A model generated the notes under the pieces. The model did not search any database and was not told the origin of the DNA. It saw only the letters and a list, made by a program, of their open reading frames with translations. DNA of 64,000 nucleotides from Tomocerus qinae. Its lineage: Eukaryota > Arthropoda > Collembola > Entomobryomorpha > Tomoceridae. The stretch lies in the NCBI GenBank assembly GCA_020055645.1, contig CM034546.1, forward strand, positions 65,038,001-65,102,000, read 5' to 3'. The translations under genes and the position numbers were made by a program. This document shows, in pieces, positions 32,800-45,635 of the stretch; the first letter of the stretch is position 1; every line of letters begins with the position of its first letter.

Positions 32800-34006
32800 C
32801 CACTTATATACGGCTGGGTTTTTAAAACTGAATTTTTGAATGAATTACACCAGGTCTTAAAATTGACATGAATGTTAGGACTTTTATTATTCATTTAAGT
32901 TAATAAAGCAAAGAAGGCTACCACTGAATATAGTAAATTTTTAGATCGAATATAATTAAAATGATAATGACAATAATATGTGTGTGATAAAATATAATAT
33001 GTACATCGATAAAATAATTATTAGCATCAAAAATAGTTTAGGACTTTTTGAATGGTCGTATTCATCACAGCTTTATATTTATAAAATCAAATTATTGTCA
33101 ATTAATAAGTGCTCAGACTTGAGAGCGTAGAAGTAGAAGTTATGTATATCATAAAAGAGAAGCATGCAATTGATAGAAAATTATATTATGATAAAAGTGT
33201 ACAGTTGTGAAACTAATAAAGATATTGTATTATATTGAGATGTACACACAAAAAGTATTTACTCCAATTTTTATCTGAATATCTGTCATGCAAAAAATAG
33301 AATCAATAATTTCTTGCAAACAAAACACCTTTACGTAATGTTTCTTTACAGTATAGAGACCTGATGTACGTACGGTCAGAATATTTGTGTATTTGTATTT
33401 TGTGTAATTATTTTGTAGAACCCTGACAATTCACTCACGGCCACGGTCACGGTGAATCGTTGTGTCACCTGCTTAAGCAATCTTTAAATAAATGCCAATG
33501 TCGTAAATATATAATTATAAATAGACATTTATATATATATCATAAACGGCTGGGTATGTGCAAGAGTGCAAATGTTTGGAAGAGTTGAAAAAAGACTGAT
33601 TTCTATGTACCTAAAAGGACGTAACGAAGGATTTTGAGAAAATGTATAGTGCGAATTCGCGATTTATTGTGTAGGGTCTTCAGCCCCCAAACATGTCTAA
33701 ATAACTACGCCTTTGAATATGTTTGTATAGTGTCTAAGTGTCTGTGCAAATATAAGTCAACCAATTTATTAGTGAAAATTTATTCAAGCGCAGTTTAATT
33801 TGTATACACAGTGCAATTTGGAAACGCAACGGCTTATTCAATAAAATTAAAAATTAAGATACTTAATTTCCTTTTAAATCCCATCAGAATCGTTTATAAA
33901 ATAACGTTTTTCAGTCAGTGTTCATCTATGTAAAAAAAGATTTACCTATGTGTATCTATGTTTACATAAAGATCTTCCTATTACTTACCTACAAATCACA
34001 TTAACA
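32800..34006 (+). repeat. Duplicated upstream region of the ionotropic receptor
   Basis: Matches 1730-2861 (landmarks GGCTGGGTTTT, AAGTATTTACTCCAAT, TTCACTCACGGCCACGGTCA, CTTCAGCCCCCA). Being conserved between copies up to the ATG, it probably includes the promoter and 5' UTR. No individual motif is called. Confidence 0.6.
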
Positions 34007-35833
34007 ATGTTTACTATATTCTTCAAAAAAGTGTTTCATTTTGCATTAGTGTTAATTATTTCAATTATTGATACAAAGACTATTTTTGGGGTTAACGAAA
34101 TTTTTGGAATTCCAACCCAATCAAATTGCGACGTTCATTTAATCACTTTTGCAGATTTAAATTTAGTAACAGAACCTTTGTTTCAGTATTCCCGATTAAA
34201 ATCTAATTTGTTTACAATTTCAAATGTAAACATTTCAGAGGAAACAAAAATTCTCCAACCGCAAAAGGAAATACAGAAAAGAAATAATATTTTCTTCAAT
34301 GTATTCATATTTGTCAATCTGCCAAATGTATCTTACTTAGAACACATAATGAAATGGCAACGTGGTAGCATTTCGAATAATCGTGTTCATATTTTCTATC
34401 CTAAGAATTCTTTGAAAACGGATTTCATCGGATTGGTTCCTGTGTTTAACTCAGAAATTTACGTAACCGAAGAAGTTCGGTTGGGAATATACAATCATTT
34501 TCAATTATGCTTAATATTGTGCGGAAAAGACATTTCTTCTAAGCTTGAAGATTTGAATTCGTGGAATCTCAACATTTGGTATAAAACCATTTTTATGATG
34601 CCTCAAAATGCTGAAGATAATGTAATTACAGCCATCGATCCGGTAACACGACCATCATTTTACAGTAAAGTGAATAATCCGTTAATTTATCCAGAAGCTA
34701 AGATAATGGCAGTGGAAGAACTCGCCAAAGTTTATAATTTATCAGTGAATTATGCTTCTTTGAACGAATTGAACAAAAAGGTACAATACATTTTTTTAGA
34801 ATGGAGTCGGGAGTGCTCTGAGACTTGGCCGATTTCCAAAACAGTTGCAAATCGTTGTTTCTCCAGAAAAGAGTCACTTAGGATGTTTGTATATTGTTTC
34901 CCCCAAAGACAGTTTCAAACGGACAGTTCCCTTACATTCTGGCTTCGTCCGTTTGCTTTGTACACTTGGGTGGCAGTTTGTGTATTATTTTTTGTAGGAA
35001 CTTTAATCCCTCCAAAATTGGACCAATTTCGTTGGTCAAATACTTTCGATTCCTTCAGAATTATTTTTAGACAGCATTTGCTTGCAGATCGTTTAACAGT
35101 GCTTCATGTGATTCTGATGACCGGTGCTATAGTGTTATGTGGCTCTTATGAAAGCGTAATTACAGGTTACGTCATTGTTCCATTTAAAGAGAAAGGAGCA
35201 GAAAATATGAAAGACTTGACCGAAAATTATCATTACAAAATCTACCATTTAGGAGGGAAAGGATCAAATAACACAAAAACTGAAAAACAAATCAAAATCT
35301 TGTACAAAGAAATTTTCCACGACGAAAATGCATTGATTAATGGCTTTTATATTGACAACTTCACTTCGTCTTACAGTGCTGAAGATATCGTTGGAGGATT
35401 TGAAGATTATAAAGATAGAAAGTTTACATTTCCGATTGAACAAACTGAAACGGACTTTTTCATTGATAATATTTTAGACCAAAATCCATTGTTGTCCTGC
35501 TACGTTCTCCCTAATGTTGGCTTAAGAGCGAAATTAAATTGGGAACTTACCGGACATTTCATTCGTTTTCATGACACGCTTGAAAAGTTTAGAGAAATTG
35601 GGTTATTTAATTTATGGTATAGTTTCTTTCAATGGAGATCGTCTATTTCGTCTAAAAAATTAAATGCAATCCGAGCTCACAATGAAAGACAGCCGAAAGC
35701 AATTTCACTCACTGGGACGAGAGCAAGATCAGTATTTTACATACTTTTGTTAGAATATGGAGCATGTTTAACGTGTTTTGCTTTGGAAATTATAGCTTTC
35801 AAAATTGTTACAAAGCATAAGATACCTACTTAA
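34007..35833 (+). CDS. Divergent ionotropic-receptor-like protein, intact (IR1)
   Basis: A single-exon gene of 608 residues. I chose the ATG at 34007 because the open frame upstream has no ATG, and a hydrophobic signal-peptide-like stretch (residues 1-28) follows. A ligand-binding-type ectodomain spans ~30-310. A first membrane segment (WVAVCVLFFVGTLIP, ~315-340) follows the FWLRPF motif, then a pore-like region. The second membrane segment (~365-390) ends in GSYESVITGYVIVPF, the position of the SYTANL-type motif of glutamate receptors. After the second ligand-binding lobe comes a final membrane segment (~574-602). This is the layout of variant ionotropic glutamate receptors used in arthropod chemosensation. 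Residues for glutamate binding are not evident, as usual for divergent IRs. Two paralogues (38963, 50630) are broken. Confidence 0.8.
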   Translation: MFTIFFKKVFHFALVLIISIIDTKTIFGVNEIFGIPTQSNCDVHLITFADLNLVTEPLFQYSRLKSNLFTISNVNISEETKILQPQKEIQKRNNIFFNVFIFVNLPNVSYLEHIMKWQRGSISNNRVHIFYPKNSLKTDFIGLVPVFNSEIYVTEEVRLGIYNHFQLCLILCGKDISSKLEDLNSWNLNIWYKTIFMMPQNAEDNVITAIDPVTRPSFYSKVNNPLIYPEAKIMAVEELAKVYNLSVNYASLNELNKKVQYIFLEWSRECSETWPISKTVANRCFSRKESLRMFVYCFPQRQFQTDSSLTFWLRPFALYTWVAVCVLFFVGTLIPPKLDQFRWSNTFDSFRIIFRQHLLADRLTVLHVILMTGAIVLCGSYESVITGYVIVPFKEKGAENMKDLTENYHYKIYHLGGKGSNNTKTEKQIKILYKEIFHDENALINGFYIDNFTSSYSAEDIVGGFEDYKDRKFTFPIEQTETDFFIDNILDQNPLLSCYVLPNVGLRAKLNWELTGHFIRFHDTLEKFREIGLFNLWYSFFQWRSSISSKKLNAIRAHNERQPKAISLTGTRARSVFYILLLEYGACLTCFALEIIAFKIVTKHKIPT

Positions 35834-36690
35834 TTATTTTGTTTTATTCGAGAATATATCAGCAAATTATCATTCTATTTGTCAGCAATGCTTTTTATTC
35901 AGGGATATATGCCAGCTACATTATAAGATGCGAAAATTTTTGCAATTGGCATTAAAATTTTTGTATGAAGTTTTACTTCTTATCATTTTATATTTATTGG
36001 ATTAAATGATTGCGGGGGGTTTAATTAGATTATACATTAAAATAATAAATCCGCCTACTTGAATTAATTGTATTTATTGAGTTATATTTTTTACTTATGA
36101 CTTCATGTAGATTTTGTAGTGAATGAAAATGCATGTACATCTCAGGAAAGAAATGCGACCCTACGGAGTGGAGCCACTCTCCGCCCATTTCGAATTTATA
36201 TTCATGTTGAAATCGCAAATTTGTGGGATCACAATTTCCCACTGCACTTTCTGTCATAATAACATTTTTTCTTATTTAGCAATTGATTTCTTGCTGCAGG
36301 TATAGATAATTCAACTCCATATTAATTATAATTTCTACATGGGGGTTCCTCCGTATTGGGGTAATATGCCTCCGTGATAATTACAGGTTACACTGTAGGT
36401 GTCTGTCGATAATAATACGTGTCCTATGAGAAGTGTGTAGTTATACCATTCAAAACTACAGACGACGCTGAGCTGCGGCATTTTGCATTTGTTTGATTGA
36501 ATGCTATCAACTAATTTTAAGTTTTGTGTTTTATAATAGAGGTGTTAATTGGCCATTTTCACTTCTCACCTGAAATGGTTTTACATTCAGCCGTATAGCT
36601 AATATTTGGCACAATTAGTTCTTCCGAGAAGATGTAGGAGTATATTATATAGTTTCGTTCGTTTCAAAAAATGCTAATCCACTCTACTCA
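35834..36690. other. Non-coding; 36120-36700 duplicated at 49066-49640
   Basis: No gene. The right half matches 49066-49640 (landmarks TTTCGAATTTATATTCATGT, GGGGTTCCTCCGTATTGGGG, ACTACAGACGACGCTGAGCT). This is the left edge of the large segmental duplication. Confidence 0.6.
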
Positions 36691-36719
36691 ATTCAGCAGT
36701 AGGGCTATATAGTAATTTC

Positions 36720-38060
36720 TATTTATTTATTTATTTATTTAGATAAGAAACAGATTCCTTCAAAAGAAGGCAGTTGTGCTGCTTCTGCACACTTTCATTT
36801 GAGTATTACATCATAACTAATGTTTTTTTTATATATTAAATCAAAATTACATGTGCATTGATTAATTATTAACTACTATTGGTATAATATCTTACAACCT
36901 CATCTATTGTCTCATCGTAACTGTTAAAATCACTTATATTATACACATTATTTTCTGATTCCTTTGCTTGTTCAGCTAGTAAGTAAGTAAATACCTCTCG
37001 TTTAAATATTTCAGAAGTTTTACAATTTCTTATACTCTCAGGGATATTTAACCATTCCGTCACTGCTTGGTTGGAAAATGATCTTTCACTGTATCTAGAG
37101 CATTTATTTTTCTTAATTATATACGTATATGTTTTTGTTCTCGTGGTCCTAGTACTTACATCATTTATTTCTAAATAATTTTTAAAATAGGGCGGACATT
37201 TATTATAATGCATTATGCTATATGATAGTTTTAATATTTCATATCTATACAAGAAATTTGGGAAAAGCCATTTCACATCTTCAGATATTTGTCTCTTTAC
37301 ACTGTCATACTTTCTAGCACCTAATACAAATCTACCAGCATTTCGAATAACATTTTCTATAACTTTAGTATTATACTTATAAGTACATCCCCAGATAGCA
37401 TATAAATATCCTATGATAGACAAAACGTAGGTAATCATTATAAGCTTACGATTATCTTTCGAGAATAAATTCTGCACCGGATACAGTGACCATATTATGT
37501 AATTACATGATCTTGCTATATATGTTGTATGATTAGTCCAGTTAAGGTTGACATCTATATTTAGGCCAAGTATTTTTAGTTCTGTTACAGGCTTAATTAT
37601 CAGTTCTTTATATTTAAGACGAGCATTTTGTACTTTCTGTAATGTATAGGGACTACCAACTATTAACATTTTAGTTTTGGGGCACTCCGAGATTAATTTC
37701 TTTAATTTGCGAAATATTGCTTTTTTCTATGTAAACATATTGCTTTCGACCACTAAGGTATGAATTGAACACATTTCCTATTGCTATATTCTTGAATAGT
37801 ATATCGGTCAATGCTATTTGGGCATGTAGTGTTGAGTGATTTTTTCTGAAACCAAATTGCGAAGGATTGAGGATGTTATTTTTGTCAACATAATCTATCA
37901 GTTTGTTAAACACGCATTTTTTCATTATTTTAGAAACTATTGTCTGAATTGCGACAGGCCTATAGTCACTTACATCATTAGGATCTATTGGTTCATTCAA
38001 ATCATCTATCCTAACTATCCCACCACAATAATTATATGGTTTTCTTATATACAATTAATC
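36720..38060 (-). mobile_element. Decayed non-LTR retrotransposon (Jockey/CR1-type RT)
   Basis: The minus strand encodes SDYRPVAIQTIVSKIM and NPSQFGFRKNHST, the fingers motifs of Jockey/CR1-like RTs (38054-37671). An internal deletion then removes the catalytic D and YADD blocks. The C-terminal thumb/tail follows (37669-36869), with ELKILGLNIDVNLNW and SRYSERSF-type motifs. The 3' end is an (AAAT)n tail, seen on plus as TTTA repeats at 36722-36744. Endonuclease and ORF1 are absent. A short end of the same copy is retained in the duplicated block at 49644-49720, so insertion came before the duplication. Confidence 0.7.
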
Positions 38061-39156
38061 GTACATGCAAAATGGATTCAATTCGTTACCGATTGCTCTT
38101 GAACTCATTATAATGCTGATTGCTACTTTTCAATAATATGCTTGTTAACGCGAATATAATAAGACAAAATTTCTTAAACGCATATACAAAAAACAGTTTT
38201 GAACAGAAAGAACATTTTATTTTCCAATTTAGTTGAATGAAGCAATTATTTAAAGTTGACGAGCCAAAAAATAGTCATTAGTCATAGTCATTTTATATTT
38301 CGAATAACCATTTTTGAATCACCATTTTGTTATCATTAATATGACCATGACATAGAATACAAACAAGTGCTACTTAAATTATATTAAATATAGGTTAGTA
38401 GTAAAACTCTTAATTGTTTGTTTTGTTCGGTACTTACCCGAAAGCAAGTTTCCTACTAAGTGGACCCTTAGAATTGTATGTAAGACTCTAATAAAATGAC
38501 AAAAAAACGACACTTGGCAGAAAATGAAACTAAAAAATGAATGCATTTGGGGAATTAATAAGATCTTTCATTAATTTCATTCTTTAATTTTCTGCAAACA
38601 GTATAAATAACATCAAAATTTATGTCAACAATACATACCTACATCAGGTTCAGAAAAGTACACGCGGCCAAAGGATTAATGTACTAGATATATTATTATT
38701 TGTCCCATAATTCTAACAACCTTGAATGTACTTTGTAGTTAGGCCATTTTCCTAATAATTTCAATCAACGTAGTGTTTCTTATGATGTTATCGACCGCAA
38801 CTAGATTTATATTATAAAGTGGGAAGGACATAATGGGACATAATTACCTTTGGTAAATTCTGAATTAATTGCGTAAAACATTTTGTTGGGTAAATTTCTC
38901 ACTTGTTTTAAAAAAGATTTTTCCAACGTGGTAAATTTTTACAATTTAAATAATCTATAATCATGTTTATATTTAACACTCACTTTTTCTACTATTTTGT
39001 GAAATCTATTTTTATTTTAATCGCCACATTAATTAATACGACTAATGCTTGGAATGTGAAGGATGAAATTTTTGGAATTTACAACTCAACCAAATTGTGA
39101 TATCCATTTGATCACTGTCGAAGATGTGGATTTTGGAAAGGAATCATTGTTTCAAT

Positions 39157-40375
39157 GGTATCCGGAGATTTCGTCAATAAAATTTCGACAATTGACAATG
39201 GTGATTCCGACAATAGGTAAAAGGTGATTCCGATAATGTTAAAGGAGATATCGATAATGTCAATGGGGAATTCGACAATAAATAGGAATGTACTAATATT
39301 GTACTCTGTAATTCTGTGATGTTGTCTGTAGTGTATTATTTGCTACTTGATAAGGCGTAAATTAGTACTCCTCATTTGGTTTCTTCGCTCGTAATCTCCC
39401 TTAGTCCAAGATAATAAAATTAGTCATTTGTGTAAGTTGAAGTCAACATTGCTCAACTAATGTAATACTTAAAATGCACTTTAGTGGCACTGTAGAAGTT
39501 GACCTGGAATCTTCAAAATGAGTGGTGCTATTGTTAGAGAATCTCAAAGAGGTAGTCAAAAGTTGGCCTACGGAGGTTACGTTTACATTAGATCAAATAA
39601 TGTCGGTGTTATTGACATTGTGAAAAGGATATTTTGACCCAAACACAAGTATTAGCTTGAATGTTAGGTCCAAGATAGCATTAGCATTTGTACCACAGAA
39701 TGAAATAAGGATTCGTTTTTTAGAAATCTGGACTACTTTCCCATCAATTCTTACTCCATTCACTCAATATGTTGAAAAGAATCGGATAGGCACTTGGACA
39801 AGTCAACCAACTTTCCCTCCAGATATGTGGAATTGTTACCAGCGTAGTTTATCAGGGATTCCGAGTACTACTAATAGCCAGGAGGGTTTTCATAACTCAT
39901 AATATTATTTTCATAAGTCATTGGAACTTACAATACCATTGACACTGCACGATATTGTGCTGCTAAGCTGCTATATCCCACTTATTAGACAGTAGCGATA
40001 AAAAGATTATAAGAAGAAACAGAATGGTTGAAGAAGCGTCTGGCACAGAAGGTGATGAGAATGCTGCAATAATATAAGTTATGGCCATTATGATTATCAT
40101 AAATAGAACTATAAAGATATATAATTAACAGACTACAGAATATTGACATATTGACTACGGCATTTTAAAAGTAAGTACAACGCTAATACTGTTATTTAGC
40201 CTATTATTATGTTTACATGGTATGACATTTTGTGTGAATAAAAGAAATTTTTGATTTGTCGATATCTCCATTGTCATTGTCGAATAATCCTTTACCATTG
40301 TCGATATTAAACTTTTTCTTGTCGAAATCTCCTTTGTCAATTGTTGAAACTGTATTGACGAATTCTCCTACAACC
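39157..40375 (+). mobile_element. FLYWCH-MULE (Phantom-like) deletion derivative, copy 1
   Basis: Ends GGTATCCGGAGA.. and ..CTCCTACAACC are imperfect inverted repeats of about 38 bp, followed by many spaced TTCGACAAT/ATCGACAAT subterminal motifs. Perfect 8-bp duplications GTTTCAAT (39149-39156, 40376-40383) flank it, and the paralogue at 51260 shows the empty site. Inside, a 39-codon ORF (39518-39637) looks like the N-terminal part of a FLYWCH zinc finger (RGSQKLAYGGYVYIRS). The next ORF (39657-39902) has the WNCYQRSLSGIP.TTNSQEG.HN motif typical of the C-terminal part of MULE transposases. The catalytic core is deleted. Confidence 0.7.
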
Positions 40376-42004
40376 GTTTCAATACTCCCGGAACCATTTC
40401 AATTTGTTCACCATTTCGCAGATCTCAGAAGGAACAACTATTCTTCAACCACAAAAAGAAATCCAGAAAAGAAGCCACATTTTCTTCAATGTGTTTGTTT
40501 TCATCGATCTGCCTAATTTTTCACTTTTGGAACAAATAATGAAGTGGCAACGAGGTAGCATTTTAAATAATCGAGCTCACATTTTCTTTTCTAAGAATTC
40601 ATTGCAAATTGATTTCGTTGGTGGGGGTTCGGTTTTCAACTCAGAAGTGTACATAACCGAAGAAGATCAGCTAGGAAAGTATAACCACTTTCAACTGTGT
40701 TTAATATTTTGTGGCAAAACGATTTTTTCCCAGACAATTCAAGATTGGAATTCTTGGAAGCACAAAAACTGGTATAAAAGCATTTTTAAATTGCCACAAA
40801 ATGGTAAAAAGAATATCGTTACTGCAATAGATCCAGTAAAAAGACCATCATCTTACAAGAAACGAAAGAATCCGTTATTTTATCCAGAGGCTAGGATACT
40901 GGCGGTAGAAAAAGTCGCCAAAGTTTACAATATATCAGTAAAATATGCCTCATTGGGCGCTGTCAAAAATGAATTATTTATATATTTTTTTAGAATGGAC
41001 TCGGGAATGCTTTGAGGCTTGGCCATATTTCAAAGCAATAGCAAATCGTTGTTTTTTCAGACAAGAGTCCATCGAAATGTTCGTCTATTGTTTCCCTCAG
41101 AGGCAGTTTCAAACAGATAACTCTCTAACGTTCTGGCTTCGCCCCTTTGCAATATTTACTTGGGTAGCTGTTTGTGTACTATTTCTTGTAGGAACTTTAA
41201 TCCCTCCAAAATTGGACCAATTTCGATTGTCAAATATTTTTGACTCCTTCAGAATCATTTTTAGACAGCAGTTGTCAGTTCATCATGTGACCGTACTTCA
41301 TTTGATACTGATGATCAGCGCTATGGTTCTATGCAGTTCTTATGAAAGCGTAATTACAGGTTACGTCATTGTTCCGTTTAAAGAGAAAGGAGCAGAAAAT
41401 ATGAAAGACTTGACCGAAAATTACAAATACAAAATATATCATCTTGCAGGGAAAGGATCAAATTACGCAGAAATTGAAAATGAAATCAAAATTATCTACA
41501 AAGAATTTTTCTAAGACGAAAATGTATTGACGAATAGCATCTTCATTGACAATTTTTCCTCAACTTACAGTGCACAGAATATTGTTGGAGGATTTGAAGA
41601 TTATAAAGATAAAAAGTTTACATTTCCGATTGAACGATCACAAACAATTTTTTATTGATAATATTTTAGACCAAAATCCATTGTTGTCCTGCTATGTTCT
41701 CCCTGGTGTTGGCTTAAGAGCGAAATTAAATTGGGAACTTGCCGGACATTTCATTCGTTTACACGACACCCTTGAAAAGTTTAGGGAATTTGGGTTATTT
41801 AACTTATGGTATGGTTTCTTTCAGTGGAGATCGTCTATTCCGTCTAAGAAATTAAATGCCATCCGAGCTCACCATGAAAGACGTCCGAAAGCAATTTCAC
41901 TCACCGGAACGAGAGCAAGATCAGTATTTTACATACTTTTGCTAGGATATGCATTCTGTATAACATGTTTTGCTTTGGAGATTTTTATTTTCAAATTGTT
42001 ATAA
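40376..42004 (+). pseudogene. IR2 3' portion
   Basis: The ligand-binding region continues (EGTTILQPQKEIQKRSHIF), then FWLRPF, the membrane segment and the SYESVITGYVIVPF motif, in three separate frames because of the frameshift near 40980, the TAA near 41512 and the indel near 41640. Confidence 0.8.
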
Positions 42005-42041
42005 AATAAATCTTAAAAGCCATTTCAAAAGTATTATATAA

Positions 42042-42194
42042 CAGGGCCGCAGCCAGAAAAAAAATTTCGGGAGGGGCCCGACAAATAATAATTGACAATT
42101 AATACTATATTCGCGCGAAGCGCGAAAACCTTTTTGGTTTTAAGGCAAAAATTCCTTTCTTGTCGAGGGCCCCTCGCTGCGGCCCTGGCCCCTG
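42042..42194. mobile_element. hAT-type MITE
   Basis: CAGGGCCGCAGCCAG at the left and GCTGCGGCCCTG..CCCCTG at the right, flanked by TTATATAA on both sides (42034-42041 and 42195-42202). The duplicated locus at 52913-52921 holds one uninterrupted TTATATAA, an exact empty site. A GC palindrome TTCGCGCGAAGCGCGAA lies in the middle. Confidence 0.9.
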
Positions 42195-42364
42195 TTATAT
42201 AATATGAAAAGGTAATATTAAATACGATAAAGGTTCTTTTGAGGCATGAATTTGGATTTATTTTTAATTTTGTTGTTTTACAACTTTGGTGCACGCATAA
42301 TTACAATCATAATTGTATTCAATTGTACTGTATGATTGTATGTATTGTAATAAGTACTTTGAGC

Positions 42365-43600
42365 GGTTGTAGGAGAATTCGTCAATACAGTTTCGACAAT
42401 TGACAAAGGAGATTTCGACAAGAAAAAGTTTAATATCGACAATGGTAAAGGATTATTCGACAATGACAATGGAGATATCGACAAACCAAAAATTTCTTTT
42501 ATTCACACAAAATGTCATACCATGTAAACATAATAATATGCCAATTAGCAGTATTAGCGTTATACTTACTTTTAAAATTCCGTAGTCAATATTAATATTC
42601 TGTAGTCTATTTATTATATCTATTTATAATTCTATTTATGATAATCATAATGGCCATAACTTAGCATTCTCATCACCTTCTGTGTCAGAGGCTTCTTCAA
42701 TCATTCTGTTTCTTCTTATAATCTTTTTATCGCTACTGTCTAATAAGTGGGCTATAGCAGCACAATGTTATGTAGTATCAATGGTATTGTAAGTTCCAAT
42801 GACTTTCCTTATTCTGCTGTCCAATAGGACATATTTATTGCCAGGTTTTTCCATAAACCTGCATCGATTCGTTGTACAGCTAAATGCCACTTGCTCTCCT
42901 CTAACTGTAATTTTTGAGTTATGAATACCCTCCTGGCTGTTAGTAGTAAGCAGAATCCCTGATAAACTACGCTGGTAGCAATTCCACATATCTGGAGGGA
43001 AAGTTGGTTGACCTGTCCAAGTGCCTATCCAATTCTTTTCAACATGAGTGAATGGAGTATGAATTGATGGGAAAGTAGTCCTGAGTTCTAAAAAACGAAT
43101 CCTTATTTCATTCTGTGGTACAAATGCTAATGCTATCATGGACCTGACATTCAAGCTAATACTTGTGTTTGGGTCAATATATTGTTTTTGCAGACCTAAC
43201 TCTTGTATTTTACGATAAAAACACTGACTGACCACTCATTTTGAAGATTCCAGGTCAACTTCTACAGTGCAACTGAAGTGTAGTTTAAGTATTACATTAG
43301 TTGAGCAATGTTGACTTCAACTTACACAAATGCCTAATTTTATTATCTTGGACTAAGGGAGATTACGAGCGAAGAAACCAAATGAGGAGTACTAATTTAC
43401 GTCTTATCAAGTAGCAAATAATACACTACAGACAACATCACAGAATTACTGAGTACAATATTAGTATACTCCTATTCATTGTCGAATTCCCCATTGACAT
43501 TATCGATATCTCCTTTAACATTATCGGAATCACCTTTTACCTATTGTCGGAATCACCATTGTCAATTGTCGAAATTTTATTGACGAAATCTCCGGATACC
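42365..43600 (-). mobile_element. FLYWCH-MULE deletion derivative, copy 2 (inverted)
   Basis: Same family as 39157-40375 but in the opposite orientation. It is flanked by CTTTGAGC (42357-42364, 43601-43608); the paralogous locus near 53080 has a single ACTTTGAGCAAC, the empty site. The minus strand encodes the MULE transposase C-terminal-like segment (WNCYQRSLSGI, TTNSQEGIHN) in an ORF at 43235-42768 that has no ATG, so it is a remnant. Confidence 0.75.
42768..43235 (-). pseudogene. MULE transposase C-terminal fragment
   Basis: Contains FPPDMWNCYQRSLSG and TTNSQEG.H; in MULE/FLYWCH-associated transposases the W...R.NN..EGWH segment lies C-terminal to the DDE core. The core and the FLYWCH region are missing here. 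The frame starts at GTG. Confidence 0.6.
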
Positions 43601-43608
43601 CTTTGAGC

Positions 43609-45250
43609 AACACGTTTTAAATAAAAGTTAAATGCTTTTATGATGTTGGTCAAATTAGGAATCAAATTTGAGAACTTTTGCATTCCATCATACACACTAA
43701 GCTTGTAAAATCAACTTTTAAAGTGACAAAACATTATATTATGATTTTATGATAGTGCCAATTAAACTCGGGACTGTAAAGTATCTGAATATTGTACAAT
43801 ACAAATACTTGTAGTTCATTAGCATGTACAATTTGTAACATGGAAATGATATTCATTAGCAATTTAGAATAGTATGATGACATATTATATTGATTGGTGG
43901 TAAGAATGAGTAAGGTAAGTAAGGTAAGATGCCGGAGGTTTTTGAGATGAGGCAGAGAAATAATTAAAAGTTATCTCGAATTAAGGTTTTATTAGAGGAA
44001 AGTAGAGTTTTAGCCGTTTTAGTCAGTTGATATCAATCCGACTTAAAACAACCAAAGTATTAAGGATAGTATGACATGAGACAAGGATATTATAAAATAT
44101 TTCAATCCGCTTCAATCAAATTTAAGATTTTATAAAGAAGCAAACAAAGCAGGAATATAATAATATGACTGATCAGAGGACAGAAATAAATCTGCTTTTA
44201 TATTATAGTCAAATTTATTTTTTGAATTCCTTTCCAATTAAATTTGCAATAAATTTTGAATTTCTGTTCATTTTGTTAGTCTATTTTGATTTTCTGTTGA
44301 TTGTCACAGGTCACAGTCAACATATTTTCATTTTCTGTTAATTTAGATAGTCAATAATGACACGCAACCACACGTACATTCAGTGTCTACTATGTTTGAT
44401 ATAGTTTGCTGAACGACATTTCGCATTAATTACCACAAGTGATCACCCTAATGAAACATTGTCCGAGAAGTTTAAGAGTTGATAGCCAAATTGTAACGAA
44501 AGCATAATCAGGTGTGTTAAGTTAGACACAAACCCTCACTCCACGAACAGTGTATTCCAAGTTTTCAAAAATAATTTAAGGACTGATTTGATAGCCAAGA
44601 CCAGGTCAAGTAATTTGGTAACCGAGACTCTTAATAGACCTGCGACGAACCATATTGATTATGGTCTAATCCGATCCATAGTTTGCCGAGATTTATCGCG
44701 TATGATTGTTTCTTTATGTAAATGACAATAATAAAATGTAGCAATGCCATTATAATTATCGTATTCTATAGCAACGTACGTACAACAATTTAAGCCACAT
44801 AGTAAAATATAGTACAAACTGTGGAAAACAAATGCCCTTTATAATTGGTCATTTCTACATGCAGAAAAATAGAGAACCCACGATAGATATAATGCAAAGC
44901 AATAGAGTCATTACCCATTTAAAATGATTCGTGAATTCTTCGTGAAGACTTTATTGCATAGCTTACTAAGAATGCGCAGTTTACCTCATTTGAAATGGAT
45001 GAATATTGTATCTTGACTTAGTAGTTGGGATACCCTATATTTCCACATTGTTTTATATACTTCATTTATAACAGTCAACATAATAATATGTGAGATATTA
45101 CTCAGCATTAAGTCTAAATTCTATATACAGTTATATACATCAGTAATGGAAACTAGCATTGTATGTACTTGTAATAGTAGACTTGTAAAGTATTGAAGTA
45201 GAAACACATGCTCCACCTAATATAATTGCTCTCCAGTAAACCGCTTCTAC
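43609..45250. repeat. Segmental duplication tail (matches 53085-54540), non-coding
   Basis: No gene. Landmarks: GAATCAAATTTGAGAACTTTTG, GGTAAGATGCCGGAGG, TTTGCTGAACGACATTTCGC, TATGGTCTAATCCGATCCAT. It includes a single remnant of the 40-bp TTTTCTGTTAATTT repeat that is expanded at 53740-53950. Confidence 0.75.
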
Positions 45251-45635
45251 TAAAACCGAGCTTCATTGACAGATTGCCGTCGTTTTTAGAAGTAGTTATT
45301 GAGAATAAAGCGGCACAATTATATGACTCAATGGAGTAATGAACATCCTTTACAAATGTAAACTCACAATTCTTTATTTGGAGATTAGATATGGATGCAT
45401 AAGATTGCTTTTTTATGTAAATGACAAATTTTCAGGTTTTGGATTTTTAGCGAGTTTGATATCTGATTCAGTCATTGAGAATAAAGCGACACAGTTATCC
45501 AACACAATGGGGTAATAAATATCGGAGTCATATATATATTTCATACGACTCACTACTCCTTATTTGGTGATGTGGTATGCATATGTTACTTTTACTATAT
45601 AAATGACCAATTCGAAAATTTTCAATTTTATGCGA
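45250..45635 (+). repeat. 181-bp satellite B, ~2 diverged units
   Basis: Contains TGAGAATAAAGCG.CACA, ACTCAATGG.GTAATGAACATC and TTTTTAGCGAGTTTGATATC, matching the array at 54540-55505 in the same orientation. It ends near 45635, where satellite A begins in the reverse orientation. Confidence 0.8.

Larger units (their letters stand above)
38963..42004 (+). pseudogene. Ionotropic-receptor-like pseudogene interrupted by a MULE (IR2)
   Basis: This matches the gene at 34007 and is very close to the copy at 50630. The start (ATG 38963) and signal-peptide region are present. A 1-nt insertion near 39080 (GGAATTTACAAC versus GGAATTCCAAC) breaks the frame, then a 1219-bp transposon sits at 39157-40375. 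The rest runs from 40376. It has the +1 frameshift near 40970-40990 also seen in IR3, a TAA near 41512 and a 2-nt-type deletion near 41640. The final exon-like portion and membrane segments are otherwise well conserved, so decay is recent. Confidence 0.85.
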
